DNA of 13,522 bases from an uncultured Ruminococcus sp. (GTDB lineage: Bacteria; Bacillota; Clostridia; Oscillospirales; Ruminococcaceae), in the NCBI GenBank assembly GCA_900752785.1, contig CAADWP010000125.1:1-13522 (forward strand). The letters run 5' to 3'. Both the position numbers and the translations under genes were made by a program. Below the pieces are notes generated by a model. The model was not told where the DNA came from, did not search any database, and saw only the letters and a program-made list of their open reading frames with translations. Below, piece after piece: positions 4,970 through 12,800 of the stretch (position 1 is the stretch's first letter; each line of letters opens with the position of its first letter).

Positions 4970-6640
4970 ATGAAAACAATTATTATCGGCGGTGTTGCCG
5001 GTGGCGCTTCCGCAGCAGCAAGGCTGCGCAGACTTGATGAAGCGGCAGAAATTATTGTGTTGGAGCGTGGGGAATATGTTTCCTTTGCCAACTGCGGACT
5101 TCCGTATTATATCGGTGGTGTGATTACCAATCAAAATCATCTGACACTGCAAACGCCGGAAAGCTTCCGGGCAAGATTTCATATTGATGTCCGTGTAAAC
5201 AGTGAAGCGGTAAAAATCAATCCTGAAGTCAAAACAGTGACAGTTCAGAATTTAAAATCAGGGGAAAGTTACGAGGAAAGTTATGATAACCTGATCCTTT
5301 CACCCGGTGCTGAGCCTATCAAACCAAATATTAATGGAATCAACAATGATTTCGTGTTCACGCTTCGTAATATTCCCGACACTTTAAAAATCAAGGAATA
5401 TATCAAAAGTGCAATGCCGAAATCTGCCGTTGTAGTCGGAGGTGGCTATATCGGTGTTGAAATGGCAGAAAATCTGAAAGAAGCAGGACTGGAAGTATCT
5501 ATTGTAGAACTCTCTGGTCATCTCATCGCTACTCTTGATTTTGATATGGCAGCAGATGTGCATCGCTATATCAAATCCAAAGGAATACATCTGTATCTGA
5601 ATAACGGTGTGAAAGCGATCAGCGAGCATACAGTCATTTTGCAAAACGGTGAGATTCATGCTGATATGGTTATTCTATCAGTGGGTGTCCGTCCTGAAAC
5701 TAAATTGGCTAATGAGTGCGGCATCAAGACGAACCAGCGTGGCAGCATTGTTGTTGACCAGAATATGAAAACCAATATTCCGCATATTTATGCCGTGGGA
5801 GATGCGGTAGAGGCGGAGGATTTTATCACAAAATTTCCTGCATTTATCCCACTTGCAGGACCTGCCAACAAGCAGGGACGCGTTGCGGCGGACAATATTG
5901 CAGGACTGTCCTCAGAATATGCCGGTACGCAAGGTTCGGCTGTGCTGAAACTCTTTGATATGACCGTTGCTACGACAGGAATCAATGAAAAAAGTGCAAG
6001 AGAGGCTGGTATCGACTATGACAAAACCTATATTTACTCCGGTTCTCATGCCTCTTATTATCCCAGTGCGAGCAATATGTTAATCAAAGCACTGTGGAAT
6101 AAACAGACGCTGAAAATACTTGGTGTACAGATCGTCGGATTTGACGGTGTAGACAAGCGTATGGATGTATTGGCAACAGCAATTCGTTTTGGTGCAAAGA
6201 TCACCGATCTTGCAAAGCTTGAACTTTGCTATGCACCGCCATTCGGCAGTGCCAAAGATCCAGTTAATATGCTGGGATTTGTTGCTGAAAATATTATTAC
6301 AGAAAAGGTAAAGCAATTTTTCTGGGACGATGTCGAAAATCTGCCACGTGACGGAAGTGTGACGCTTCTTGATGTCAGAACTGCAACAGAGGTACAACGT
6401 GGCAAAATAAATGGATTTATCAACATTCCTCTGAATTCGTTGAGAGAACATATTTCAAAAATTCCCAAGGATAAGCCTGTTTACGTTCATTGTCACAGCG
6501 GACTTCGCAGCTATATCGCCTGCCGTATACTTTCCGGAAATGGCTATGAATGTTTTAATCTTGCAGGCGGTTGGCGGCTTTACGAGTCTGCGATCAACGA
6601 AAAAACCGTTCCTGAATATATTTGTACTGAATGTAAATAA
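4970..6640 (+). CDS. CoA-disulfide reductase / NADH-dependent polysulfide reductase with rhodanese domain
   Basis: This 556-residue flavoprotein begins with the FAD Rossmann motif GGVAGGASAAARLRR (from residue 7). Cys42 in SFANCGLPYY is the single redox cysteine typical of CoA-disulfide reductase. A second nucleotide-binding motif follows (VVVGGGYIGVEMAENL, about residues 155-170), then an FAD-site YAVGDAVE and a dimerisation domain (about 320-440). A C-terminal rhodanese domain (about 460-545) has catalytic Cys508 in CHSGLRS. The layout matches the CoADR-rhodanese enzymes (such as Shewanella Npsr and the Bacillus anthracis CoADR-RHD) that reduce CoA disulfide, CoA persulfide or polysulfide with NAD(P)H. 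The extreme C-terminus is CTECK, a C-x2-C tail of unknown role. GAGG (4957-4960) precedes the ATG by 9 bases. No Crp/Fnr palindrome is visible in the 34-base divergent gap, and any promoter probably lies inside the regulator gene. Confidence 0.93.
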   Translation: MKTIIIGGVAGGASAAARLRRLDEAAEIIVLERGEYVSFANCGLPYYIGGVITNQNHLTLQTPESFRARFHIDVRVNSEAVKINPEVKTVTVQNLKSGESYEESYDNLILSPGAEPIKPNINGINNDFVFTLRNIPDTLKIKEYIKSAMPKSAVVVGGGYIGVEMAENLKEAGLEVSIVELSGHLIATLDFDMAADVHRYIKSKGIHLYLNNGVKAISEHTVILQNGEIHADMVILSVGVRPETKLANECGIKTNQRGSIVVDQNMKTNIPHIYAVGDAVEAEDFITKFPAFIPLAGPANKQGRVAADNIAGLSSEYAGTQGSAVLKLFDMTVATTGINEKSAREAGIDYDKTYIYSGSHASYYPSASNMLIKALWNKQTLKILGVQIVGFDGVDKRMDVLATAIRFGAKITDLAKLELCYAPPFGSAKDPVNMLGFVAENIITEKVKQFFWDDVENLPRDGSVTLLDVRTATEVQRGKINGFINIPLNSLREHISKIPKDKPVYVHCHSGLRSYIACRILSGNGYECFNLAGGWRLYESAINEKTVPEYICTECK

Positions 6641-6749
6641 CAAAAATCTGTGCGTTGCATTTTTATGTGAACACGTTCTATTCTTTTTCGTCATTAAAAA
6701 TGGTAAATTTGCTTATGTGCGAGGGACGCTAATAAAAGTATAAAGCATA
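6641..6749. other. Intergenic stretch after the reductase gene
   Basis: There is no gene and no clear plus-strand terminator here. The hairpin that follows (6762-6786) has its T tract only on the minus strand, so where plus-strand transcripts from the reductase gene end is unclear. Confidence 0.4.
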
Positions 6750-6786
6750 AAGAAAAGCCCGTAAACCCCGATATATCAAGGGTTTA
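6750..6786 (-). terminator. Terminator of tRNA-Leu(CAA)
   Basis: Read on the minus strand, TAAACCC (6786-6780) pairs with GGGTTTA (6768-6762), and TTTTCTTT follows at 6757-6750. It begins about 16 bases after the tRNA CCA. A related sequence follows the broken tRNA copy at 6971-6996. Confidence 0.7.
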
Positions 6787-6801
6787 TGAGCTGTTAGAGT
6801 C

Positions 6802-6888
6802 TGGTGCCGGAAGCGGGGGTCGAACCCGCACGGTGTCGCCACCACTGGATTTTGAGTCCAGCACGTCTGCCAATTCCATCATTCCGGC
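6802..6888 (-). tRNA. tRNA-Leu(CAA)
   Basis: This is a complete 87-nt leucine tRNA read on the minus strand. Acceptor GCCGGAA pairs with TTCCGGC, followed by discriminator A and encoded CCA. The D-arm is of the type GGAATTGGCAGACG, and the anticodon stem CTGGA/TCCAG holds loop CTCAAAA (anticodon CAA, complement of 6852-6854, reading UUG). It has the long class II variable arm and a T-loop TTCGACC. It is the second unit behind the promoter at 7080-7108. Confidence 0.95.
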
Positions 6889-6912
6889 ATTTATTTTTTA
6901 AGTCATCTCCCG

Positions 6913-6941
6913 ATGTCCTATCCGAGAAATCGGAGGGACAT
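6913..6941. repeat. Hairpin between the two tRNA-Leu copies
   Basis: The outer stem is ATGTCC (6913-6918) with GGACAT (6936-6941). An internal loop follows, then the inner stem CCGA (6922-6925) with TCGG (6930-6933), closing a GAAA tetraloop on the plus strand. There is no adjacent T tract that would make it an obvious terminator. It may be a processing structure in the tRNA precursor; the function is unknown. Confidence 0.4.
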
Positions 6942-6970
6942 TAAAAGCAAGTTACATATTCAGTTTTCAA

Positions 6971-6996
6971 AAAGACCCGTAAAATCAAGGGTTTAT
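6971..6996 (-). terminator. Degenerate terminator-like copy after the tRNA-Leu pseudogene
   Basis: On the minus strand, CATAAACCCTTGAT matches the start of the terminator after the intact tRNA. ACCC and GGGT can pair, followed by CTTTTT. The stem is only about 4 bp, so termination is probably weak and transcripts could continue into the intact tRNA. Confidence 0.4.
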
Positions 6997-7003
6997 GCCA
7001 GAG

Positions 7004-7064
7004 TGGTATGAAACGGCGTTGTAGATTTTAAGTCCAGCACGTCTGCCAATTCCATCATTCCAAC
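7004..7064 (-). pseudogene. tRNA-Leu(UAA) remnant lacking the T-arm
   Basis: Read on the minus strand, the 5' half is almost identical to the intact tRNA-Leu(CAA): plus-strand 7031-7061 equals 6855-6885 over 31 bases. The anticodon loop is CTTAAAA (anticodon UAA). The 3' half is broken: the strand after the anticodon reads TCTAC instead of TCCAG, and most of the variable arm, T-arm and acceptor strand are missing. Homology resumes at ACCA and continues into the terminator. It cannot fold as a working tRNA. The most likely origin is tandem duplication of a tRNA-Leu/terminator unit followed by a deletion of about 26 bases. Confidence 0.75.
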
Positions 7065-7079
7065 ATTTTAATATAATAC

Positions 7080-7108
7080 ATTATATCATAATTGCAGTTC
7101 TATGTCAA
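7080..7108 (-). promoter_or_regulatory. Consensus sigma-70/A promoter for the tRNA-Leu unit
   Basis: On the minus strand, TTGACA (complement of 7103-7108), a 17-base spacer and TATAAT (complement of 7080-7085) match both consensus hexamers exactly. Transcription would begin around 7073, just before the 5' end of the broken tRNA copy at 7064, and must cross that copy to reach tRNA-Leu(CAA). Confidence 0.85.
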
Positions 7109-7193
7109 TAGTCAATAAAAATTTTTATAAAAATATTTTGTAGGCTTACAATTTTAAGTTTACAAAATTGGATTTTAAAACCTGATTATTTTA

Positions 7194-7222
7194 TTGACTT
7201 TTAAAATACGGAGTGATATAAT
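7194..7222 (+). promoter_or_regulatory. Promoter of the ECF S component / tcdA operon
   Basis: TTGACT (7194-7199), a 17-base spacer and TATAAT (7217-7222). The predicted start is near 7229, giving a leader of about 40 bases, too short for a riboswitch. The AT-rich stretch 7109-7193 between this promoter and the divergent tRNA promoter shows nothing else. Confidence 0.8.
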
Positions 7223-7267
7223 GATTAAGAACCTATATGGTTTATTACAGCTAATGAGGTGAAAGAT

Positions 7268-7780
7268 ATGAAAAATAACAAATTGAAGCTATTGACAAGA
7301 GCATCGCTTCTTGCGGCATTTACTTGTGCTGCAACGCTGCTTATAAGGATTCCCACCCCTACAAAGGGCTACGTTAACTTGGGTGATTGTCTTGTTAATA
7401 TATCCGCGTGGTTATTGGGACCGCTTTACGGCACGGCTGCCGCAGGTATAGGTTCAGCCCTTGCTGATGTGACTTCGGGATATATAGTTTATGCTCCGGC
7501 TACACTTATTATAAAGGGACTTATGGCTGCCGTATCCTTCGGAGTGTTTGCAGCGCTTTCAAAAAAACTGCGTTCTTCTGCTGTTTCAAGGATTATTGCC
7601 GCAGCTTCTGCCGAGACGATAATGGTTGTCGGATATGCTTCTTTTGAAGCGATAATGTATGGTTCGGTTGCAACGGCAATGCTGGGCGTAGGAGCAAATA
7701 TTGTGCAGGGGATCATGGGAGTTGTCAGCTCTGTTGTAATTTACGAGGCTGTTATCAAAAAAATTCCCAAGATTATATAA
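7268..7780 (+). CDS. ECF transporter S component
   Basis: This is the substrate-binding membrane subunit of an energy-coupling factor vitamin/micronutrient importer, with 170 residues and about five to six hydrophobic segments. The segment GYVNLGDCLVNISAWLLGP-LYGTAAAGIGSALADVTSGY and the following YAPATLIIKGLMA are typical of the ECF S family with Pfam ECF-ribofla_trS-like members. The substrate cannot be read from the sequence. The ATPase and T subunits (EcfA/A'/T) are not in the window, as expected for group II systems that share one module. GAGGTG (7256-7261) is 6-7 bases before ATG 7268, preferred over GTG 7259, which overlaps that ribosome binding site. The next gene starts 3 bases after the stop. 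Confidence 0.85.
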   Translation: MKNNKLKLLTRASLLAAFTCAATLLIRIPTPTKGYVNLGDCLVNISAWLLGPLYGTAAAGIGSALADVTSGYIVYAPATLIIKGLMAAVSFGVFAALSKKLRSSAVSRIIAAASAETIMVVGYASFEAIMYGSVATAMLGVGANIVQGIMGVVSSVVIYEAVIKKIPKII

Positions 7781-7783
7781 GCA

Positions 7784-8503
7784 ATGGATAGAAGATTTTC
7801 AAGGACGGAAATGATTTTCGGCAGCGATGCCATGAAAAGACTGGAAAAATCCAGGGTAGCGGTTTTCGGCATAGGAGGCGTAGGAGGTTATACTGTGGAA
7901 GCGCTTGCGCGTTCGGGTATAGGCACTCTTGACCTTGTTGATAGCGACACTGTGAGCGTGACAAATATTAATCGTCAGATAATCGCTTTGAACAGCACGA
8001 TAGGCAAATACAAGGTGGATGCAGCAAAAGAGCGCATTCTTGATATTAACCCCGATTGCCGAGTAAATACCTATACTACATTTTTTATGCCTGATTGCTC
8101 CAACGAATTTGATTTTACTCAATATGACTATGTGGTAGACGCTATTGATACGGTAACAGGAAAAATTGAGATTGCTATGAAAGCTCAAGCAGCGGGAATT
8201 CCTGTAATCAGCTCTATGGGGGCTGGAAATAAGCTTGATCCGACCGCTTTTGAAGTAACCGATATTTATAAAACCTCGGTTTGTCCTCTTGCAAGAGCAA
8301 TGCGTCAGCAATTGAAGCGCAGGGGAGTAAAACAGCTTAAAGTCGTTTACTCAAAAGAGCAGCCGATCGAACCTGTGGCGGTGAGCGGTTCTGAGACGAA
8401 CAATTCTTTTGGTCGGGCAATACCCGGTTCAAATGCTTTTGTTCCTTCTGTAGTCGGTCTGATAATTGCTGGTGAAGTAATTAAAGATATTTCTGAAAAA
8501 TAA
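7784..8503 (+). CDS. tcdA: tRNA threonylcarbamoyladenosine dehydratase, E1/ThiF superfamily
   Basis: This 239-residue ATP-dependent enzyme cyclises t6A37 of ANN-decoding tRNAs to ct6A. It opens with RRFSRTEMIFG and has the nucleotide-binding motif GIGGVGG (residues 29-35), the acidic turn VDSDTVSVTNINRQ (52-65) with the E1-type N-x-N-R-Q, and DAIDTVTGKIEI. SSMGAGNKLDPTAFEVTDIYKTSVCPLAR is a characteristic TcdA/CsdL block. It lacks the paired CxxC zinc motifs of ThiF/MoeB and the ThiS/MoaD pathway genes nearby, which favours TcdA over a sulfur-carrier-activating enzyme. The gene starts 3 bases after the ECF S component with only a weak ribosome binding site, so translational coupling is likely. 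Confidence 0.9.
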   Translation: MDRRFSRTEMIFGSDAMKRLEKSRVAVFGIGGVGGYTVEALARSGIGTLDLVDSDTVSVTNINRQIIALNSTIGKYKVDAAKERILDINPDCRVNTYTTFFMPDCSNEFDFTQYDYVVDAIDTVTGKIEIAMKAQAAGIPVISSMGAGNKLDPTAFEVTDIYKTSVCPLARAMRQQLKRRGVKQLKVVYSKEQPIEPVAVSGSETNNSFGRAIPGSNAFVPSVVGLIIAGEVIKDISEK

Positions 8504-8516
8504 GATTTTTAATAAA

Positions 8517-8549
8517 AATCCCCTTGCCGATCTTTTCGGCAAGGGGATT
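8517..8549. terminator. Bidirectional terminator between convergent genes
   Basis: A perfect 14-bp stem, AATCCCCTTGCCGA (8517-8530) with TCGGCAAGGGGATT (8536-8549), has a TCTTT loop. An A tract lies on the left (minus-strand T run) and a T-rich tail on the right. It serves tcdA on the plus strand and the ECF S component gene on the minus strand. Confidence 0.9.
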
Positions 8550-8553
8550 AATT

Positions 8554-9435
8554 TTATTTATTGTTCTTTTTTGATTTCTGTGAATTTTCTTCGCTTACAG
8601 GAAGATCTATCAGCTTTGCTTTAGCAAGAGCGTTTCCGACTGCGCCGGAAACAAGCGTTGCAATTACCATTTCAAACAAAGCATTGACACCGACGAAAGT
8701 CACTATAAACAGTATAACATTTTTTCCGTTGATCTCTTCTTTCATATATTCGGTGTTTCCGAAAAGAAGAACGAGCGCGCTCATGAAGAATATCGTATTT
8801 AGCAGCGCGGAAAAGAAACCGGCAATCGAGCAGGCAACCTGCGTTCGGCTTAATTTCTTTGAACTTACTATTTGATAGCCGATTATAAAGCAAAGTACAC
8901 CCACAAATGCACAAATGTAAGCAATAAGTCCGCCGCTGGTCATCAGATCATACATATCGGGAGACATATTGTATTTTGCTCCTTTTTCGTATCCGACAAG
9001 CATCATTGCCGATATAAAAAGAGCAAGTCCAAAAAGTGCGGAAATAACACCCGTTACAACATAATAGCCTTTGAGGCTTTTTATCTTCGTTATTGCATTG
9101 AAGATAAGTCCGACGAGAAATCCGTCAAGAACACGCGGAACAAAGCGCTGAATAAATGCAAGCACAGGGTCAATGTTTGCAAGAGCTTCGCCCATTGGAC
9201 TAAGTACGCCTATACCGAAGCACTGTAAAAAGCTGAAAAGTCCGAAAACAGCTCCCATGGCAGCACCGCCTATGGGTCCGAGGGCAATTGCAGCAATCGC
9301 AACAGGAACTACGTTAAGGGTGATTACGAGAGGTCCTACGGGGATCGAACCGATCGGCGTCATGGAAAATACCATGATAAGCGCAGTAAGCAGTCCGAGC
9401 AGAACCATTGATTTGGTTTTGAACTTCGTTTTCAT
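8554..9435 (-). CDS. ECF transporter S component, FolT/PanT-like, with extra membrane segments
   Basis: This 293-residue membrane protein is a predicted S component. The core shows the ECF S pattern: MVLLGLLTALIMVFSMTPIG, VITLNVVPVAIAAIALGP-GGAAMGAVFGLFSFLQ, SPMGEALANIDPVLAFIQRFVPRVLDGFLVGLIF, then SIAGFFSALLNTIFFMSALVLLF and a final helix. This is the arrangement of Pfam ECF_trnsprt folate/pantothenate-type proteins, which usually have about 170-210 residues and six helices. Here about 85 residues (roughly 118-200) are inserted between the fourth helix and the SALLNT segment, with two further hydrophobic stretches, giving about eight segments. The tail is charged (EENSQKSKKNNK). AAGGAGG lies about 10 bases before the start codon. 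It is monocistronic and convergent with tcdA. The substrate is unknown. Confidence 0.85.
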   Translation of the reverse strand: MKTKFKTKSMVLLGLLTALIMVFSMTPIGSIPVGPLVITLNVVPVAIAAIALGPIGGAAMGAVFGLFSFLQCFGIGVLSPMGEALANIDPVLAFIQRFVPRVLDGFLVGLIFNAITKIKSLKGYYVVTGVISALFGLALFISAMMLVGYEKGAKYNMSPDMYDLMTSGGLIAYICAFVGVLCFIIGYQIVSSKKLSRTQVACSIAGFFSALLNTIFFMSALVLLFGNTEYMKEEINGKNVILFIVTFVGVNALFEMVIATLVSGAVGNALAKAKLIDLPVSEENSQKSKKNNK

Positions 9436-9714
9436 ATTAAATTTTCCTCCTTGTTACTACTCCTCATGCGAGGATATAATACAATATATATAATATCATA
9501 AATTAATAAAAAAGTAAATATCGTTTTTTATGAAAATTGCTGTTATTTTATTATATTTTAAGTATATATTGTACAAAATAAAAGAATATATATTTATTTT
9601 ATGTCAAAAGCAAACAATGATGTAAAAGTAAATAATATTTTGTGTGATTATGTTTTGTTGTTATAATTCACAAAAAATCACTTGTTTTTTCTATAAATTG
9701 TTGTTAGAAAGTGC
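9436..9714. other. AT-rich intergenic region between divergent genes
   Basis: No gene is seen. It holds the ribosome binding site of the minus-strand ECF gene (complement of 9446-9452), a small hairpin in its leader (TCCTC/GAGGA, near 9462-9475), TA-rich tracts (9480-9600), and a possible second, weaker plus-strand promoter (TTGTGT 9640-9645, 16-base gap, TATAAT 9662-9667). I see no riboswitch of a known vitamin class. Confidence 0.45.
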
Positions 9715-9743
9715 TTGAAATTTATGTTTGTTTATGTTATAAT
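9715..9743 (+). promoter_or_regulatory. Promoter of the large adhesin gene
   Basis: TTGAAA (9715-9720), a 17-base spacer and a perfect TATAAT (9738-9743). The predicted start is near 9750, about 97 bases before ATG 9847. Confidence 0.8.
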
Positions 9744-9757
9744 ACTTTTATAAATAT

Positions 9758-9810
9758 CCGATATATTTTCTTTTTTGTCTGCGTACAAGCAGAATTGTTA
9801 ATATTATCGG
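9758..9810 (+). promoter_or_regulatory. Structured 5' leader of the adhesin mRNA
   Basis: CCGATA (9758-9763) can pair with TATCGG (9805-9810). Between them TCTGC (9778-9782) pairs with GCAGA (9789-9793) around a six-base loop. No T tract follows, so it is not an attenuator of the usual type. It could stabilise the message or bind a factor; no known riboswitch class is recognised. Confidence 0.4.
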
Positions 9811-9846
9811 AAATTATATAAAATTTAATAGAAAGGGTGAGTGTCA

Positions 9847-12800
9847 ATGAAAAAGACATTGGGACGGCGATTGCTAAGCAGTGTTACTTCGGTTATGCTG
9901 ACGGCTTCGTGTATGGTTCAGTCCGGTTTGCAGTTAAGCGGCGGAATTGTTTCAAATGCGGCGCCAAGCGCGTTTAATAGTTTCAATGGTTCAAACGAAA
10001 CAACCGATGTCATACTTCTTGCCGGTAATGGCAGCAATCTTGGTAAAGATTGTGATAGCGCCAATGACGTTATTACCAAAGCGGCAGGTGAATATGCTTT
10101 GGGTATTGCCTCACAATTCTCGGTCTTTGTAGTCGGTGATTTTATTCCAAGAAATTCCGACGTTGAGGGAAGAATGGCAGTCGGCGGCTCGATCAATGCA
10201 GAAAACATTGATTGGAATTATCAAATTGGTAAAGGCGATTTTAATACTCAGGTAAAACTTGAAAATTTGCTGGGATATAACGATTATGCAACTGTTATCT
10301 GGTCAGGAGCTGAGGGTAAAGAAATTAAAAATATTGCTCTTCCGACTGATAACGGAGTAAATCAAATTGTCGCTGTATCAGGTGATAAAGGCGCTGAATA
10401 TTTAAAATCTGCTTATCCAAGCTATGGAGATTATATGTATCAAGCCGATCTCATTAATTTTGATGAGGTTCAGAATATGATCCTTGACAGATCCGAGTTA
10501 ATGGCTAAGCATCGCAATCAATTTGACATCAGCTATGACGCCGGGTCAAAAACCATAACGTTTCAATATAATGGAAGTATGTCACAAAAAACCGAAACAG
10601 TTTATGCAACTTTGACCGGTGAAGATCTTGAAAATTATCGAAAGGCTGAAACAATTAAATTCCTTGATATTCCTGAGCTTGAAACTCCGAGGGAAGTGGT
10701 TCAGAATAACGGTGAAAAAACAACATGGAATAATGCTTACATTATAATCAATGTTCCCGATACCAATAACACAGAAGCTAATGACGGTATACATTTAGGT
10801 GAATGGTATGATGAAAACACTTCCGACTTAGGTACAGGCAATCATTACGGCGTACCTAAATCTACCTATATCAATGAACAACATATAAATGGAAAGGTAC
10901 CGGGAGAAAATAATCATCCGGGAACCACATCCATTTTGTATAATTTTACTAATGCAAGTACGGTAATTATTCCGGGTTCAATGCAGGGTACTATTCTTGC
11001 ACCCAATGCTCATGTAACCGATGAAAAATATCTCAAGCTTCATAGTAAAGAATTTGAGGAGTGTACGCATCCGGATAAAGATAAATTCTGGAAATATGAT
11101 TCTTGGTGGAATGCTCATCTTTCCGGTGCATTGATTGCAAAGGACTTTGATGGTTTTACCGAATTTGGTTACAGACCTTTTTCCGGTCCTGTTTCTATTA
11201 TCGGTCAATCAAATACATATTTTACAGACTTTAAAAAGGTTGATACCGTAGGAAATCCGATTGCCGGAGCAAAAATAGGTGTTTACGAATATAAACCGAT
11301 ATTTACCAACGGCAAAATAACAGGTATTGATGAAAGCTATGAACCGGTGCTTGTCGGATCTGAATTGACGAAGGAGGATGGAACAATATCCATACCGTTC
11401 CCGAGTCTTGAAGGTGAGACCGGAGAAGTGATAAAGGGACATTACTTTATTCAAGAAGTAGAAGCACCCTCTGGCTTTGCGGTATCGGATGAAAGATATT
11501 ATTTCGATTATATCGAGCAGATAAGCTCGTATGATAATGAAAATGTCGATCTTCCCGATTGGGTAGCAGTCGTAATGCATCCCGTTACAATTCCTGATGA
11601 ATCGGGTAAGTACGATGCTGCACAATTTGCTGATTCTGCTGCAAAGTATTATGGAGTAGATTATAGCTATCCTGAATTTGATGCTGACGGCAGTCATGCA
11701 AAGATCATTAGCAATGTGTTTATAGGCGAATCGGATAAATGCAGCGTTTCGTTCAGTGATTTTGAATATTCTAAATTATCTGATCTTTGTACATTGAAGA
11801 CAGAGACGGAATATGAAATGAACAGAACGGAGGACGGTTGGTCGATTGCTTCGGCAGTTTCTGACGATGTTGTTGCAGATACCGAAAGCGGAATCGTTTA
11901 TCCTAAAATGGTACCGCCAAGCGACAGTTCTGATTCAGAGCTTCCTACGATCACCGATGAACGCGCATTTACTGTTCAAAAGGTTGACAGTAATGGAAAT
12001 CTATTGATCGGTGCTGATATAAGTTTTACGAATGAGAGTTATACATCTTCATGGGTTATGGGTTCTATGAATCCTAACTTTACTAAAAATGATGAAATTG
12101 CTGACGTTGACGTATGGAATTGGAATAAAGACAAAAGTTCTTCATGTACGATAAAGATCAATGACTTAAATGAAATATCTGCGATTCAGCAGCAGGGGTC
12201 ATGGAATACTACTTACAGCAATATTTATCGTATATCTGAGGTAAAAAGTCCTGAGGGTTATGATTTAGCTGAAAATGATATAGTAATTGTAAGGGCTACA
12301 ATTAGTTCATTTAGTGGAATGGGAATTCCGCCAACACAGCATAATTATTATTATACCAAAGAGATCGGACGCGGTGAAGCTCTTACGAATCTTCCTGTTA
12401 ACGGCAGTCAAAACGCCTTATCTGATCGTGACTATGAAAAAAAAGGTTGGGTAAGACATGAGATTTTATCTGTTAAAGATTCGGGAGAAGTATCAAGCGC
12501 AGATGAACGAATTTTTAATGTAGTTAACAATAAGATCCTTGGCATAGGCTTTGAGCTTCAAAAGGTTAATAAAGATAATAATACGGAGACTTTAAGCGGA
12601 GCAGTTCTTGAGCTTCATGCTCAGGATGATACACTTATTTATAAGTGGGACAGCTTCTCAGGCAAAGAAAATATAAAATCTAACGCTGAACTTAAAAATC
12701 TCAATAACGACTATATAGCTAACGGTTATTTAAAACCGGGTATATATTATATAGTTGAAACAAAAGCTCCTTTGGGCTGTGAGGCAGAGCTTAACAAAAA

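Noticed and set aside
7799..8311. 170-codon minus-strand open frame opposite tcdA
   Set aside because: It lies wholly inside a well-recognised enzyme gene, has no family features and no sensible ribosome binding site.
9480..9600. TA-rich tract as a possible replication origin
   Set aside because: There are no DnaA-box clusters or origin-associated genes. High AT content is usual for intergenic DNA of this organism type.
9640..9680. TGTGTGATTATG / TTCACAAAAAATCAC as a third Crp/Fnr operator
   Set aside because: The arms do not form the 6-3-6 palindrome, and the 29-base spacing to a TATACT -10 is absent.
9889..9915. Possible lipobox (LTASC) in the adhesin signal peptide
   Set aside because: The -3 position relative to the cysteine is Thr rather than Leu/Val/Ile, and a plausible ordinary cleavage site lies further on. 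A lipoprotein call is not supported.
11209..11697. 162-codon minus-strand open frame opposite the adhesin
   Set aside because: The plus frame encodes clear SpaA domains over the same stretch. The minus frame shows no known motif or upstream signals.
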